A stretch of 64,000 bases of DNA from Olsenella sp. An290 (GTDB lineage Bacteria > Actinomycetota > Coriobacteriia > Coriobacteriales > Atopobiaceae): contig NZ_NFIU01000008.1 of the NCBI RefSeq assembly GCF_002159535.1, positions 1 through 64,000 of the forward strand, given 5' to 3'. How positions within the stretch are numbered: position 1 is the first letter of the stretch; every line of letters starts with the position of its first letter. A program made the position numbers and the translations under genes. The notes below the pieces were generated by a model. It saw only the letters and a list, made by a program, of their open reading frames with translations. It was not told the origin of the DNA and made no database searches. Below are positions 1 to 8,692 of this stretch, piece after piece.

Positions 1-1142
1 CCCCCAAGCCCCAGAAGGCCAAGGTGGAGAAGCCCCGCCGCGAGAAGGCCCCCAAGGCGACCAAGCGCAGCTCCACGGGCTCGGTCATCGGGTCCTCCGT
101 CCATCCCACCGTGGCCCCGGGGGCGCAGGGGGCAAAGGGCCCCGCCCTGCCCAAGGCCCCCGCCATCCCAAAGGCCCCCGCGCGGGCCCGCGGCGCCTCC
201 CGCCCGCAGGGCTCCGCGCGCACGTCGCTCCTCGAGCGCGTCGCCAAGGCCCGGGCCGCCGCCAAGGCGTCCTCCGGGAGCGCCTCCCCGCGCGAGAAGC
301 GCGAGCGCTACCAGCGCGGCCAGGCCCTCAAGGCGCTCGCCGTCGGGGCGGGGGCCCTGGCGTGCCTCGCGCTTGTCGCCGTCGTGGCGTTCTTCGTGCT
401 GCGCGGCTCCTCGGTCTTCGAGATCACCTCCATCGAGGTCGAGCCGACGCTGCACGTCACCCAGGAGGACGTGAGCAACCTCGTCGACGTCCCGGAGGGC
501 TCCACCCTGCTCAACGTGGACACGGCCTCCATCGAGGCCGCGCTCAAGAAGAACCCCTGGGTGGGCTCGGTGCGCTTTGACCGCGTCTTCCCGCACACGC
601 TGCGGCTCACCATCTTCGAGCAGCAGGTCGACGCCCTCGTGATCATGAGCTCGGGGTCGCTTGGCTGGTACCTCGGCAGCGAGGGCGTCTGGATCCAGCC
701 GGCGAGCTTCACCGTGCCCGAGGGGCAGTCGGTCGACGACGCGGCCCTCGCCCGTGCCATGGAGGAGGGGTGCGTGCTCATCACGGACGTCCCCGCCACG
801 GTCTCGCCCGTGGCCGGCTCCACCGCGACCGACGACGTCCTCGAGGCGGTCGAGGAGTTCCGCTCGGGCTTCTCGCCCTCGTTCGCCTCCCAGGTGGTGA
901 GCTACTCGGCCCCCTCGCCCGAGAGCGTGTCCTGCACGCTCAAGAGCGGGGTCGAGGTGCTCCTGGGCTCGCCGACCGAGATCGAGACCAAGGAGATGAT
1001 CGTGACGCGCTACCTCGAGGAGCACCCCGGGACCATCACCTACATCAACGTGCGCGTGGTGACCAACCCCGCCGTCCGCCTCATCGACTCCGAGAACGTC
1101 CAGCCCGGAACAGGGGTCCTGAGCGAGGGGACCGGCGCATAG
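1..1142 (+). CDS. ftsQ: Cell division protein FtsQ/DivIB (5' end outside window)
   Basis: A bitopic divisome protein that links early and late septal proteins outside the membrane. The N-terminal ~95 residues are basic and Ala/Pro/Lys-rich, as in actinobacterial FtsQ. One hydrophobic segment follows (about residues 98-120 counted from the GTG at 24), then a POTRA domain that opens with VFEITSIEV and contains KKNPWVGSVRFDRVFPHTL. The frame is open from base 3, so the true start may lie upstream and the GTG at 24 is only one candidate. It is followed by ftsZ with no ftsA between them, the usual actinobacterial order. The family call is secure; the start is not. Confidence 0.9.
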   Translation, partial: PKPQKAKVEKPRREKAPKATKRSSTGSVIGSSVHPTVAPGAQGAKGPALPKAPAIPKAPARARGASRPQGSARTSLLERVAKARAAAKASSGSASPREKRERYQRGQALKALAVGAGALACLALVAVVAFFVLRGSSVFEITSIEVEPTLHVTQEDVSNLVDVPEGSTLLNVDTASIEAALKKNPWVGSVRFDRVFPHTLRLTIFEQQVDALVIMSSGSLGWYLGSEGVWIQPASFTVPEGQSVDDAALARAMEEGCVLITDVPATVSPVAGSTATDDVLEAVEEFRSGFSPSFASQVVSYSAPSPESVSCTLKSGVEVLLGSPTEIETKEMIVTRYLEEHPGTITYINVRVVTNPAVRLIDSENVQPGTGVLSEGTGA

Positions 1143-1363
1143 CCCGCCCCCGCGCGTCCCGGGATGGGCCGCCTGCCTGCGCTTTCCATGAAATCGCCAA
1201 ACCATTTGACGGGCGTCGGGCAAGTGTGCCAAGATACATCGCTTTATCCCAAGCGTTGACGTGAACTTGAGCTTGAGGGTTTTGGTTCAGGGTTTGCGGG
1301 GCGCGGGAAGCACCGTCCGAACGCATGAAACGAAGCACGAAAGGCCCCTTTGAGGAGGACACG

Positions 1364-2485
1364 ATGATCAAGGACACCGACACCCTCAACAACTACCTCG
1401 CCGTCATCAAGGTGGTGGGCGTGGGCGGCGGCGGCACCAACGCCGTCAACCGCATGATCGAGGAGGGCATCCGCGGTGTCGAGTTCGTGGCCGTCAACAC
1501 CGACGCCCAGGCGCTCGCCATCTCCGATGCCGACATCAAGGTCCACATCGGCACGGACATCACCAAGGGCCTCGGCGCCGGCGCCAACCCCGAGGTGGGC
1601 AAGGAGGCCGCCGAGGACTCCCGCGACGAGCTCAAGGCGGCGCTCGCCGGCTCCGACATGGTCTTCATCACGGCCGGCGAGGGCGGCGGCACCGGCACGG
1701 GCGCGGCTCCTGTGGTGGCCGACATCGCCAAGAACGACGTGGGCGCGCTCACCGTGGGCGTCGTCACCAAGCCGTTCGCGTTCGAGGGCCGCAAGCGCTT
1801 CAGCTCCGCCATCGAGGGCATCAAGAACCTCTCCGAGAACGTCGACACGCTCATCGTGATCCCCAACGACCGCCTGCTCGACCTCTCCGAGAAGAAGACC
1901 ACGATGCTCGAGGCCTTCCGCATGGCCGACGACGTCCTGTGCCAGGGCACCCAGGGCATCACGGACCTCATCACGGTCCCGGGCCTCATCAACCTCGACT
2001 TCGCCGACGTCTGCACCATCATGCGCGACTCCGGCTCGGCCATGATGGGCATCGGCACCGCCTCCGGCGACAACCGCGCCACCGACGCGGCCGAGGAGGC
2101 CATCTCGAGCCGCCTGCTCGAGGGCTCCATCGACGGCGCCACGCGCGTCCTGCTCTCCATCGCCGGCAACAAGGACCTCGGCATCCAGGAGATCAACGAC
2201 GCCGCCGACCTCGTGGCCAAGAACGTCGACCCCGAGGCCACGATCATCTTTGGCACCGTCGTGGACGAGTCCCTCGGCGACCAGGTCCGCGTGACCGTCA
2301 TCGCCACGGGCTTCAAGGACGCCAACGCCCAGCAGTCCCTCCCCACGATGACCGTCACCCGCCCGTCCGCCCCGCAGGCGCGCCCGACGAGCGCCCCTGC
2401 GGCCGCGAGCCGCCCGTCGTCCTCCTCGTCCTCCAACGACAAGGAGTTCGACATCCCCGAGTTCCTCAAGCGCAGCCGCATCTAG
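1364..2485 (+). CDS. ftsZ: Cell division GTPase FtsZ
   Basis: Tubulin-like GTPase that polymerises into the Z ring. Visible are the N-terminal nucleotide-binding loop [13 protein letters not shown], the tubulin signature [10 protein letters not shown] at about residues 107-116, the T7-loop segment [11 protein letters not shown], and a short C-terminal peptide [11 protein letters not shown] after a Ser/Pro/Ala-rich linker. I chose the ATG at 1364 (373 aa) because GAGGAGG lies just upstream; the in-frame ATG at 1325 adds 13 non-conserved residues and lacks such a site. The C-terminal peptide is the expected docking site for SepF, encoded three genes downstream. The 220-bp gap after ftsQ probably carries its own promoter, but I could not fix one convincingly. 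Confidence 0.98.
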   Translation: MIKDTDTLNNYLAVIKVVGVGGGGTNAVNRMIEEGIRGVEFVAVNTDAQALAISDADIKVHIGTDITKGLGAGANPEVGKEAAEDSRDELKAALAGSDMVFITAGEGGGTGTGAAPVVADIAKNDVGALTVGVVTKPFAFEGRKRFSSAIEGIKNLSENVDTLIVIPNDRLLDLSEKKTTMLEAFRMADDVLCQGTQGITDLITVPGLINLDFADVCTIMRDSGSAMMGIGTASGDNRATDAAEEAISSRLLEGSIDGATRVLLSIAGNKDLGIQEINDAADLVAKNVDPEATIIFGTVVDESLGDQVRVTVIATGFKDANAQQSLPTMTVTRPSAPQARPTSAPAAASRPSSSSSSNDKEFDIPEFLKRSRI

Positions 2486-2486
2486 G

Positions 2487-3338
2487 ATGCCCGCGCTCAG
2501 CAGACATCTGTCCTGCGGCGTGACCCTGCTTGCCGACGCCAGCGTCGCGGGCGGGGTCACGCTCGCGTTCACGGAGCGCACGGGCGGCGTCTCCGAGGCC
2601 CCCTTCGCCTCGCTCAACCTGGGGTCGCGCTGCGGCGACGACCCGTCGCGCGTGGCCGAGAACCGCCGCCGGGCCCTTGCCGCCATCGGCGCCGAGGGCC
2701 TTGCGGACCGGCTCGTGGTGCCGCGCCAGGTGCACGGGGAGCGGGTCGTCACGGTGCGCTCCGCCGACCCCGCGGAGCTTGCCGCGTCCCGTGCCGAGGC
2801 CGAGGCGGGCGCCGACGCCGTCGTCGTGACGGCCCCAGACGTCCCGGCGCTTCTGTGCTTTGCCGACTGCGTGCCCGTGGTCATCGCGGCGCCGGGCGGC
2901 TTCGCCGTCGCGCACTCCGGCTGGAGAGGGACCCTCGCGCGCATCGCCCGCTCGGCGGCGCGCGCCCTCATGGCCGAGGCCGGCGCCTCCGCGGACGAGC
3001 TCGTCGCCTACGTGGGGCCGCACATCCTCGCCGAGGACTACGAGGTGTCCGAGGACCTGGCCGCGCGCTTCTCCGAGGCCTTCGGGCCGGGCGCGGTGCC
3101 GTCGCGGCGCCACCTCGACCTCACCTTCTGCGTGACGCGCGCCCTCGAGGAGGCCGGGCTCGCCCCGTCCCAGGTCTGGGCGTGCGACGTCTCCACGGCG
3201 CGCGCGACGGACCGGTTCTTCTCGTACCGGGCGGAGGGCGGCCAGTGCGGCCGCCACGCGGCCGTGGCGGTGCTGCGGAGCCGCCCGTGGTCCTGGCCCG
3301 CCGGGACGCGGGCCCTGGAGGGGGAGGGGTCGCGATGA
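2487..3338 (+). CDS. pgeF: PgeF/YfiH multicopper-like purine nucleoside phosphorylase (DUF152)
   Basis: Member of the YfiH/YlmD/LACC1 family. These were once called polyphenol oxidases and are now known to act on purine nucleosides and, in E. coli PgeF, to correct peptidoglycan-precursor errors. The metal and active-site residues are visible as His83 (VPRQVHGERV), Cys128 (FADCVPVV) and His143 (AHSGWRG). At 283 aa it has the normal length. The start codon lies one base after the ftsZ stop, and the stop overlaps the next start (ATGA), so the gene is translationally coupled on both sides. Its place between ftsZ and yggS is standard for Gram-positive division clusters. The exact substrate is inferred from the family. 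Confidence 0.93.
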   Translation: MPALSRHLSCGVTLLADASVAGGVTLAFTERTGGVSEAPFASLNLGSRCGDDPSRVAENRRRALAAIGAEGLADRLVVPRQVHGERVVTVRSADPAELAASRAEAEAGADAVVVTAPDVPALLCFADCVPVVIAAPGGFAVAHSGWRGTLARIARSAARALMAEAGASADELVAYVGPHILAEDYEVSEDLAARFSEAFGPGAVPSRRHLDLTFCVTRALEEAGLAPSQVWACDVSTARATDRFFSYRAEGGQCGRHAAVAVLRSRPWSWPAGTRALEGEGSR

Positions 3339-4066
3339 GACCTGACGCCACGTCCTACGGGCGCTTCCTCGCGGAGCGCCGCGCGGAGGTCCTCGCGCGC
3401 ATCGAGCGCGCCGCCCGCCGCGCCGGCCGCGACGCGGCCGAGGTGGAGGCCATCGCCGTCTCCAAGACCGTGGGGCCCGACGAGGTGCTTCTCGCCCGGC
3501 GCGCCGGGTGGGGGGCCTTTGGCGAGAACCGCCCGCAGGAGCTCGGGCGCAAGCTCGAGGCGCTCTCGGGCCTGCCCGAGATGGCGGGCGCGCGCTTTGA
3601 CATGATCGGCAACCTGCAGAAGAACAAGATCAACCAGGTCATCGGGCGGGTCGCGCTCATCCACTCGATCTCGTCGGAGCACCTCGCCGAGGCGGTCTCC
3701 ACGCGCTGCGAGGCCCGCGGCATCGTGGCCGACGTGCTGCTCGAGGTCAACGTCTCCGGCGAGGCGTCCAAGTCGGGCTTTGCGCCTGACGAGCTCAGGG
3801 AGGCCGTGGAGCGCGTGGTGGGGCTGCCGGGCATCTCCGTGCGGGGCCTCATGACGATGGCCCCCGCCGGCAGCGCCGACGCCGCCCGCAGGACGTTCTC
3901 GGGGCTGCGCGAGCTCGCCGTCGAGCTGCGTGCCCGGACGGGCCGTGCGCTCGAGACCCTCTCGTGCGGGATGAGCGACGACTTCGAGGTCGCGGTGGAG
4001 GAGGGGTCCACCCTCGTTCGCCTGGGCCGCTGCGTGTTTGACCAGGGCTATGCCCTGAAGGGATAG
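3335..4066 (+). CDS. yggS: YggS family pyridoxal-phosphate homeostasis protein
   Basis: Single-domain PLP-binding TIM-barrel protein (PLPBP/YggS) that buffers vitamin B6 and affects amino-acid metabolism without known catalysis. The PLP lysine is Lys44 in AIAVSKT. Further family signatures are FGENRPQE, MIGNLQKNK and SCGMSDDFEVAVEEGSTLVR, the phosphate-binding region. The start is the ATG at 3335, which overlaps the pgeF stop as ATGA; the longer open frame upstream is only the pgeF shadow. At 243 aa it has the family length. It lies in the division operon before sepF, as in many Firmicutes and Actinobacteria. Confidence 0.95.
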   Translation: MRPDATSYGRFLAERRAEVLARIERAARRAGRDAAEVEAIAVSKTVGPDEVLLARRAGWGAFGENRPQELGRKLEALSGLPEMAGARFDMIGNLQKNKINQVIGRVALIHSISSEHLAEAVSTRCEARGIVADVLLEVNVSGEASKSGFAPDELREAVERVVGLPGISVRGLMTMAPAGSADAARRTFSGLRELAVELRARTGRALETLSCGMSDDFEVAVEEGSTLVRLGRCVFDQGYALKG

Positions 4067-4109
4067 GGACGACATCGCGCCGAGCGCGCGAGGGACAAAG
4101 GAGGAGAAG

Positions 4110-4757
4110 ATGGGCTTCCTCGACTCGATCAAGGAGCGGCTGCGCGGCGGCGCGGACGAGGACTACTATGAGGACGACTACTACGACGACTACGAGGCCG
4201 AGGGCGACGCCTACGCCCGCGCGCGCGACACCCGTCGCCGCGACCCGGGCTCGAGCCCGCGCCTTCTGGGCAACACCCCGCGCCCCGAGGCCGAGAGCGT
4301 CTCGGTCTACACGCGCTCCGGCCGCCCCGTGGCGGCCCGGCAGGAGGCCCCCGCGCCCCAGCCGCGCCCGCAGCAGGAGGCGCGCCGCAGCTCCTCGCGC
4401 GACGAGACGAGCGTCATGAGCGCCGTGCCCTCCGGCTCCTCGCAGCCCGGCCCGCGCACCTTCTCGCGCGTGAACTCCGGGCAGCTGCCGCCCTACGTGC
4501 TCAAGCCCGTCTCCTATGACGACGTCCAGAGCGTCGTGCGCCGCGTGCGCACCGGCCAGCCCGTGGTCCTCGTGTTCCGCAACACCAACACCGAGACCGC
4601 CAAGCGCATCCTCGACTTCTGCTTCGGCCTCTCCTTCGGCATCGACGGCGAGGTCACCGAGCTCGGCGACCGCGTCTTTGGCGTCCTCCCGGCGGGCGTG
4701 GAGCTCTCGCGAGCCGACGTGGACAAGCTCGTCGCCGACGGCGACCTCACCCGATAG
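4110..4757 (+). CDS. sepF: Cell division protein SepF
   Basis: Membrane-tethering partner of FtsZ, replacing FtsA in this lineage. The N-terminus (MGFLDSIKERLRGG) is the short amphipathic membrane helix, followed by a very acidic, tyrosine-rich stretch and a long disordered linker. The SepF domain occupies about residues 130-205 and includes VLVFRNTNTETAKRILDF and FGIDGEVTELGDRVFGV. At 215 aa it is long for SepF because of the linker, as in actinobacteria. GGAGGAG lies seven bases before the ATG. It is co-transcribed with yggS upstream and proC downstream. Confidence 0.95.
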   Translation: MGFLDSIKERLRGGADEDYYEDDYYDDYEAEGDAYARARDTRRRDPGSSPRLLGNTPRPEAESVSVYTRSGRPVAARQEAPAPQPRPQQEARRSSSRDETSVMSAVPSGSSQPGPRTFSRVNSGQLPPYVLKPVSYDDVQSVVRRVRTGQPVVLVFRNTNTETAKRILDFCFGLSFGIDGEVTELGDRVFGVLPAGVELSRADVDKLVADGDLTR

Positions 4758-4765
4758 GGGGTCGC

Positions 4766-5575
4766 ATGCTCGACGCAACGGTCTGCATCGTCGGCGCGGG
4801 GTCGATGGGCGGCGCCATCGCCCGCGGCCTGCTCGAGTCCGGCCTGATCGCGCCGGAGCGGCTGCGCGTGGCCGACGCCGACGCCGCGCGCCTCGACGAC
4901 CTCGCGCACCGCGGGGCCACGGTCTCCCTTGACGCGCGCGAGCTCCTGGCCGCGGCGCCCGTTCCCGACGTGGTGCTGCTGGCGGTGAAGCCCCAGGTGC
5001 TCTTTGACGTCATGGCCTCCGTCTCCGACCTCGTGGACGGCATGCTCGCGGTCTCCATCGCCGCGGGCGTGGGCACCCCGGCGATCGCCGAGGCGCTCCC
5101 CGGCGCGCGCGTGGTCCGCGTGATGCCCAACCTGCCCGTGAGCGTGCGCTCCGGCGCCTCGACGGTCTGCGCGGGCCCCCGCGCGACGGCCGACGACGTC
5201 GAGCTCGCGCGCCGGCTCTTCGCCGCGCTCGGCGCGGCCTGCGTCGTGCGGGAGGACCAGCTCGACGTCGCGGGAGCCGTGGCGGGCTGCGCGCCGGCGT
5301 TCTTCTCGCTCTTTGTGGACGCGCTCACGCGCGCCGGCGTGCGCACGGGCCTTCCGGCCGCGGCCTGCCGCGAGCTCGTCGAGTCCACGATGCGCGGCAC
5401 CGCCGAGCAGCTGCTGGCTGAGGGGTGCCACCCGCGGGAATACATGGAGCGCGTGACCTCTCCGGGCGGCACCACCGCCGCGGCGCTGCGCGAGCTCGAG
5501 CCGCTGCTCGTGGAGGGGGTCGAGCAGGCCGTCGACGCGGCGCTCGACCGCACGCGCGAGCTGGCCGGTCGCTGA
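4766..5575 (+). CDS. proC: Pyrroline-5-carboxylate reductase
   Basis: Last enzyme of proline synthesis, reducing 1-pyrroline-5-carboxylate with NAD(P)H in the cytoplasm. The Rossmann fold starts at residue 5 with IVGAGSMGGAIARGL. VRVMPNLPVSVRSG and the C-terminal dimer-domain segment SPGGTTAAAL are the ProC signature regions. At 269 aa it matches the family. It begins eight bases after the sepF stop and is followed by yggT 13 bases later, so it is inside the division operon, a common actinobacterial arrangement without a known functional link to division. Confidence 0.95.
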   Translation: MLDATVCIVGAGSMGGAIARGLLESGLIAPERLRVADADAARLDDLAHRGATVSLDARELLAAAPVPDVVLLAVKPQVLFDVMASVSDLVDGMLAVSIAAGVGTPAIAEALPGARVVRVMPNLPVSVRSGASTVCAGPRATADDVELARRLFAALGAACVVREDQLDVAGAVAGCAPAFFSLFVDALTRAGVRTGLPAAACRELVESTMRGTAEQLLAEGCHPREYMERVTSPGGTTAAALRELEPLLVEGVEQAVDAALDRTRELAGR

Positions 5576-5588
5576 CGGAAGGGAACGC

Positions 5589-5852
5589 ATGGGCTATCTC
5601 GTCCCCCTCATAGGGCGCCTCTTCAACGTCTATGAGGTGCTCATCGTCGCGTACTGCCTGATGTCGTGGGTGCCGCGCACCGGCTCTGGCCTCTTTGAGG
5701 ACATCCGCGGCGCGCTCGGCATCCTCGTGGAGCCGTATCTGGGCTTCTTCCGGCGGTTCATCCCGCCGCTCGGCGGCATCGACTTCTCTCCAGTTGTGGC
5801 TATATTGGTACTTGGCGTACTCGAGCGTCTGCTCTACACCATCATTCTGTAG
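5589..5852 (+). CDS. YggT family integral membrane protein
   Basis: Small membrane protein of the YggT (CCB3/YlmG) family. It has two hydrophobic segments, roughly residues 10-30 (FNVYEVLIVAYCLMSWV) and 60-85 (FSPVVAILVLGVLERLLYTI), with the family motif RFIPPLGGIDFSP between them. At 87 aa the length is typical. YlmG proteins sit between sepF and divIVA in Gram-positive division clusters and are linked to septum or nucleoid positioning; the molecular role is unknown. An AAGGGAACGC stretch precedes the ATG. Confidence 0.9.
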   Translation: MGYLVPLIGRLFNVYEVLIVAYCLMSWVPRTGSGLFEDIRGALGILVEPYLGFFRRFIPPLGGIDFSPVVAILVLGVLERLLYTIIL

Positions 5853-5914
5853 AATGCAGGGTAACGCGGACGCGCGGTACTGACGCGAGTCCTGGTAAAG
5901 GAAAGGGAACAGGA

Positions 5915-6574
5915 ATGGCAATCACACCCGCAGACATCGAACAGCAGACCTTCTCTCCCTCCAAGCACGGCTATGACACCGAGGAGGTCGACGCCTTCCT
6001 CGAGCAGCTCTCCTCCGAGGTCGACGCGATGCTCCAGAAGATCGCCGACCTCAAGGGTCGCCTGACCTCCACCGAGCAGCAGCTCAACGCTGCCAACGCA
6101 CAGATCGCCACGCTCGAGGAGCGCGCTGCCGCCGCGCCGGTCACCCAGGCCGCCCCGATGCCCTCCGACGCGCTCACCGCCTCCGAGCGCCAGATCTCCC
6201 AGGTGCTCATCGTTGCCCAGCAGTCGGCCGACAAGCTCCTCGCCGAGGCGCGCGACAACGCCGAGAAGATCCGCAACGACGCCGACGCCAAGGCCCGCGA
6301 GGTCATCCGCCAGGCGCTTGCCGAGAAGCAGCACGAGCTCGACGAGATCGACCGCCTCAAGCAGTCCCGCGAGGAGTTCCGCACGGAGTACAAGAAGATG
6401 CTCCAGCACTTCATCGACGACGCCGAGGCCGTCTTCCCGACGCAGGTGTCCATGAGCAGCGTCCCCAACGGCTCCACCGCCGCCCGCGCCGAGCGCCCGA
6501 TCTCGGCGCCGACGCCCGTGACGCCGCCCGTCGCCCCCGCCGTGAGCGCCGCCGACTTCGGCGACCTCGACTAG
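5915..6574 (+). CDS. divIVA: DivIVA/Wag31-like polar growth and septum-site protein
   Basis: Coiled-coil scaffold that binds negatively curved membrane at poles and septa. The conserved membrane-binding N-terminus is visible (ITPADIEQQTFSPSKHGYDTEEVDAFL, read in two pieces) followed by a first coiled coil to about residue 75. A Pro/Ala linker (85-105) and a second coiled coil (about 110-175) follow, then a low-complexity Ala/Pro tail. The RBS is GGAAAGGGAACAGG. It is the last gene of the division cluster, closed by a strong terminator about 27 bases after the stop. Confidence 0.95.
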   Translation: MAITPADIEQQTFSPSKHGYDTEEVDAFLEQLSSEVDAMLQKIADLKGRLTSTEQQLNAANAQIATLEERAAAAPVTQAAPMPSDALTASERQISQVLIVAQQSADKLLAEARDNAEKIRNDADAKAREVIRQALAEKQHELDEIDRLKQSREEFRTEYKKMLQHFIDDAEAVFPTQVSMSSVPNGSTAARAERPISAPTPVTPPVAPAVSAADFGDLD

Positions 6575-6600
6575 CGACGCGCCGCACGCACGACCTGCCA

Positions 6601-6630
6601 GGGCCCCGGGCACGCTCCGGGGCCCTTTTT
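6601..6630 (+). terminator. Rho-independent terminator after divIVA
   Basis: A GC-rich stem GGGCCCCGG/CCGGGGCCC with a seven-base loop is followed directly by five T. It ends the division operon and separates it from the oppositely oriented RNase P RNA gene. Confidence 0.9.
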
Positions 6631-6712
6631 CCGTTTTGCGGCGTGGCCTCGCGCCGCGCGGTCTTCTCGGCGCTCTTCTCGTCCGCTGCGGGCGCGTGTG
6701 GGGGAGAGGAAG

Positions 6713-7095
6713 GTGCGAGGTGGGCCGATAAGCCGGGTTCTGTCGTGGGCGGCCATTTATCTAGGACGGACGTCACCGTCCGCCTCAAGCGCGCAACCCG
6801 AGCGCAGTGCGGGCCACACCATGGCGCTCCTATTTGCGTTTGCTCCGGATGGGGCTTGCCAAGCCGCCGTGTTGCCACGACGCTGGTGGTCTCTTACACC
6901 ACCGTTTCAGCTTTTCCCTTTGCGTTTCGGCGCGCGCGGCGCCTCCTTCGCCAGTGGGAGTCTTCTTTTCTGCGGCGCTTTCCGTCGGGTTACCCCGCCC
7001 GGCCGTTAGCCGGCATCCTGCCCTGTGGAGCCCGGACTTTCCTCATGGCGTCCCGTTGCCGGGGCGCCCCGCGGTCGCCTGGCCCACCTCGCGCA
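6713..7095 (-). ncRNA. rnpB: RNase P RNA, bacterial type A
   Basis: Catalytic RNA of RNase P, which cuts tRNA 5' leaders. On the minus strand the 5' end (about 7092-7095) opens with GCGAGGUGGGCC, which pairs with GGCCCACCUCGC at the 3' end (6715-6726) to form helix P1. The universal 5' core is seen as GAGGAAAGUCCGGGCUCC (complement of about 7026-7043), and the 3' core as ACAGAACCCGGCUUAUCGGCC just before P1. The length is about 380 nt. The exact ends are estimated from P1. Confidence 0.95.
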
Positions 7096-7099
7096 GACG

Positions 7100-7105
7100 A
7101 TTCTA
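7100..7105 (-). promoter_or_regulatory. -10 element of the rnpB promoter
   Basis: On the minus strand the hexamer TAGAAT, preceded by TGC (extended -10), lies five to seven bases before the predicted 5' end of RNase P RNA. No clear -35 is visible. Confidence 0.5.
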
Positions 7106-7143
7106 GCATGACTCGGCAGGTTTTCCTGCGGGGCCGGGTGGTC

Positions 7144-7149
7144 TACAAT
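7144..7149 (+). promoter_or_regulatory. Possible -10 element for the EIIA gene
   Basis: TACAAT is 59 bases before the EIIA start codon and faces away from rnpB. The hexamer 17 bases upstream (TTTTCC) is a weak -35, so this is tentative. Confidence 0.35.
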
Positions 7150-7207
7150 AACAGGGCTCAATCGTCACCGCCCTCCGGAGGCCCGCCTCCGACGAAAGGT
7201 TCCCAAC

Positions 7208-7732
7208 GTGGGTCTTCTCGACATGATGGGCTCCGCGCGCCCCGCCAAGCCCGAGGCGCTCAGCGTCCCCGCAGATTCCGACGCCATCCACGCCCCCGTC
7301 TCGGGGCGCCTGGTCCCGCTTGACCAGATCGACGACCCGGCCTTCGCGCGCGGGATGCTCGGGCAGGGCGTGGGGATCAGGGCCCGGGGCGACGTCGCCT
7401 TCTCGCCCGTGACGGGGACGGTCGTGGCCGACGTCAAGACCAAGCACGCCCTGCTCATCAGGGACGAGCAGGGGGCGGAGGTCCTCCTGCACGTGGGGAT
7501 CGACTCCGTGAGCCTGCATGGGCGCGGGTTCAGGCTGTTCGTGCGCAAGGGCGACCGCGTCTGCGCGGGCGAGCCCGTGATCGCCTTCGACCGGCGCCTC
7601 CTCGAGGAGAGCGGCCTTGACGACACGGTCATCGTGACGGTCACCAACTCCGAGACCTTCGGTCCCGTCGAGCCGGTCCGCGAGGCCGGCGAGGTCGCTG
7701 CCGGGGCCGTTGTGCTCCGCGCCGAGCGCTGA
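7208..7732 (+). CDS. PTS glucose-type EIIA domain protein
   Basis: Free-standing EIIA(Glc)-like phosphocarrier that accepts phosphate from HPr and passes it to an EIIB domain of a glucose-family permease. The two active-site histidines are visible: His80 in VKTKHALLI and His95 in VLLHVGIDSV, the latter being the phosphorylated position by family analogy. GRLVPLDQIDDPAFA matches the EIIA(Glc) N-terminal region. At 174 aa it is close to E. coli Crr. AACGTG precedes a weak RBS (CGAAAGG). No permease lies nearby, so the partner is encoded elsewhere. Its stop overlaps the start of the next gene. Confidence 0.92.
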   Translation: MGLLDMMGSARPAKPEALSVPADSDAIHAPVSGRLVPLDQIDDPAFARGMLGQGVGIRARGDVAFSPVTGTVVADVKTKHALLIRDEQGAEVLLHVGIDSVSLHGRGFRLFVRKGDRVCAGEPVIAFDRRLLEESGLDDTVIVTVTNSETFGPVEPVREAGEVAAGAVVLRAER

Positions 7733-8373
7733 TGCCGGCCTCAGGCTACCTCACGCTCCGCCCGGGCGCCAAGGCGACGGGCGAGGTCGAGGACCGGCGC
7801 AGCCGCTTCATCGCGCAGCTCGCCCACGTGGGGAGCGAGGCGCAGGCCGAGGCCTTCGTCGCCGAGGTGCGCTCCCGCCATCACGACGCTCGGCACAACG
7901 TCCCCGCCTGGATTCTGGCATGCGGTCGCGAGCGCTGCTCGGACGACGGCGAGCCGAGCCGCACCTCCGGCATGCCCACGCTCGAGGTCCTGCGCGGCGC
8001 CGGGCTGGCGGACGTCTGCTGCGTGGTGACGCGGTACTTCGGCGGCACGCTCCTGGGCCCGGGCGGGCTCGTCCGGGCCTACACGGCCGCGACGCAGGAG
8101 GCGGTGGCGGCGGCCCTCGCCGCGGGCGACATTGTGGAGATGACGCTCGTGACGCCGGTGACGGTCCAGCTGCCGTACGCGCTCTACGACCGGGTGACGC
8201 GCCTGCTCGCCGACGCCGGGGGGAAGGTGTCCGACTCGCTCTTTGCGGAGGACGTCCAGCTCACGTGCGTTTTTCGGGCGGGGGAGGAGATGCCGTTTCT
8301 GGCCGCGCTCACCGAGCTTGCCAACGGCGAGGAGCTTGCGCGGGCGGGCGAGCCGCGTTTTGCGGAGTTCTAG
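7732..8373 (+). CDS. YigZ/IMPACT family protein (UPF0029)
   Basis: Member of the YigZ family, whose N-terminal ribosomal-S5-like domain resembles eukaryotic IMPACT and whose C-terminal half is a small ferredoxin-like domain (DUF1949). Recognisable segments are RRSRFIAQLA, RHHDARHNVPAWIL, DDGEPSRTSGMPTLEVL and CVVTRYFGGTLLGPGGLVRAY. At 213 aa it is the usual length. The start ATG shares its A with the TGA of the EIIA gene, indicating translational coupling. The function is poorly defined; it is probably linked to translation. Confidence 0.92.
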   Translation: MPASGYLTLRPGAKATGEVEDRRSRFIAQLAHVGSEAQAEAFVAEVRSRHHDARHNVPAWILACGRERCSDDGEPSRTSGMPTLEVLRGAGLADVCCVVTRYFGGTLLGPGGLVRAYTAATQEAVAAALAAGDIVEMTLVTPVTVQLPYALYDRVTRLLADAGGKVSDSLFAEDVQLTCVFRAGEEMPFLAALTELANGEELARAGEPRFAEF

Positions 8374-8453
8374 CGACGACGCCGGTGGGGGTCGCGGCCG
8401 GGTCTGCGCGCCGGCGCGCCGGCCGGGCCTGAGTTCGTGCTTGCGCGCCGGCC

Positions 8454-8550
8454 GGTCCGGTCGATTAACGCACATAATCTGTTTTCAGAAGATATATCCC
8501 CAGGAGCGCGTGAGGGAAAAGTCAGATTATGTGCGTTAATTGACCGGACC
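8454..8550. repeat. Palindromic intergenic repeat, copy 1 (97 bp)
   Basis: Two 28-bp arms (8454-8481 and 8523-8550) are inverted complements with one mismatch and are separated by 41 bases. The inner part (TTAACGCACATAATCTG outward) and the 41-base core recur in inverted orientation at 49867-49945, with 30 of 41 core bases the same. It occupies the otherwise gene-free 8374-8692 stretch. The rest of that stretch holds CCGGC-rich hairpins and the pepC terminator. Confidence 0.85.
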
Positions 8551-8604
8551 GCACCAACGGCGTCCTCGCGGTGCCCGCGGACCGCTCACGCCCGCGCGCG
8601 TCGC

Positions 8605-8650
8605 AAAAGAGCCCCGGGCCGCGGCACAGGGTCCGCGGCCCGGGGCTCTT
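8605..8650 (-). terminator. Strong terminator of the pepC operon
   Basis: An 18-bp perfect stem (8607-8624 with 8633-8650) encloses an eight-base loop. On the minus strand it is followed by TTTT, 40 bases past the pepC stop. The plus strand has no T-run, so it acts mainly for pepC. Confidence 0.85.
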
Positions 8651-8692
8651 CTCGTCCGACGCCCGGCGTCCGGCGCCGGCGCGCCGGCGGGG

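Noticed and set aside
1143-1363. A missed ftsA or a clear ftsZ promoter
   Set aside because: The gap is too short for ftsA. TTGACG near 1206 has no -10 at a suitable distance, so I did not annotate a promoter.
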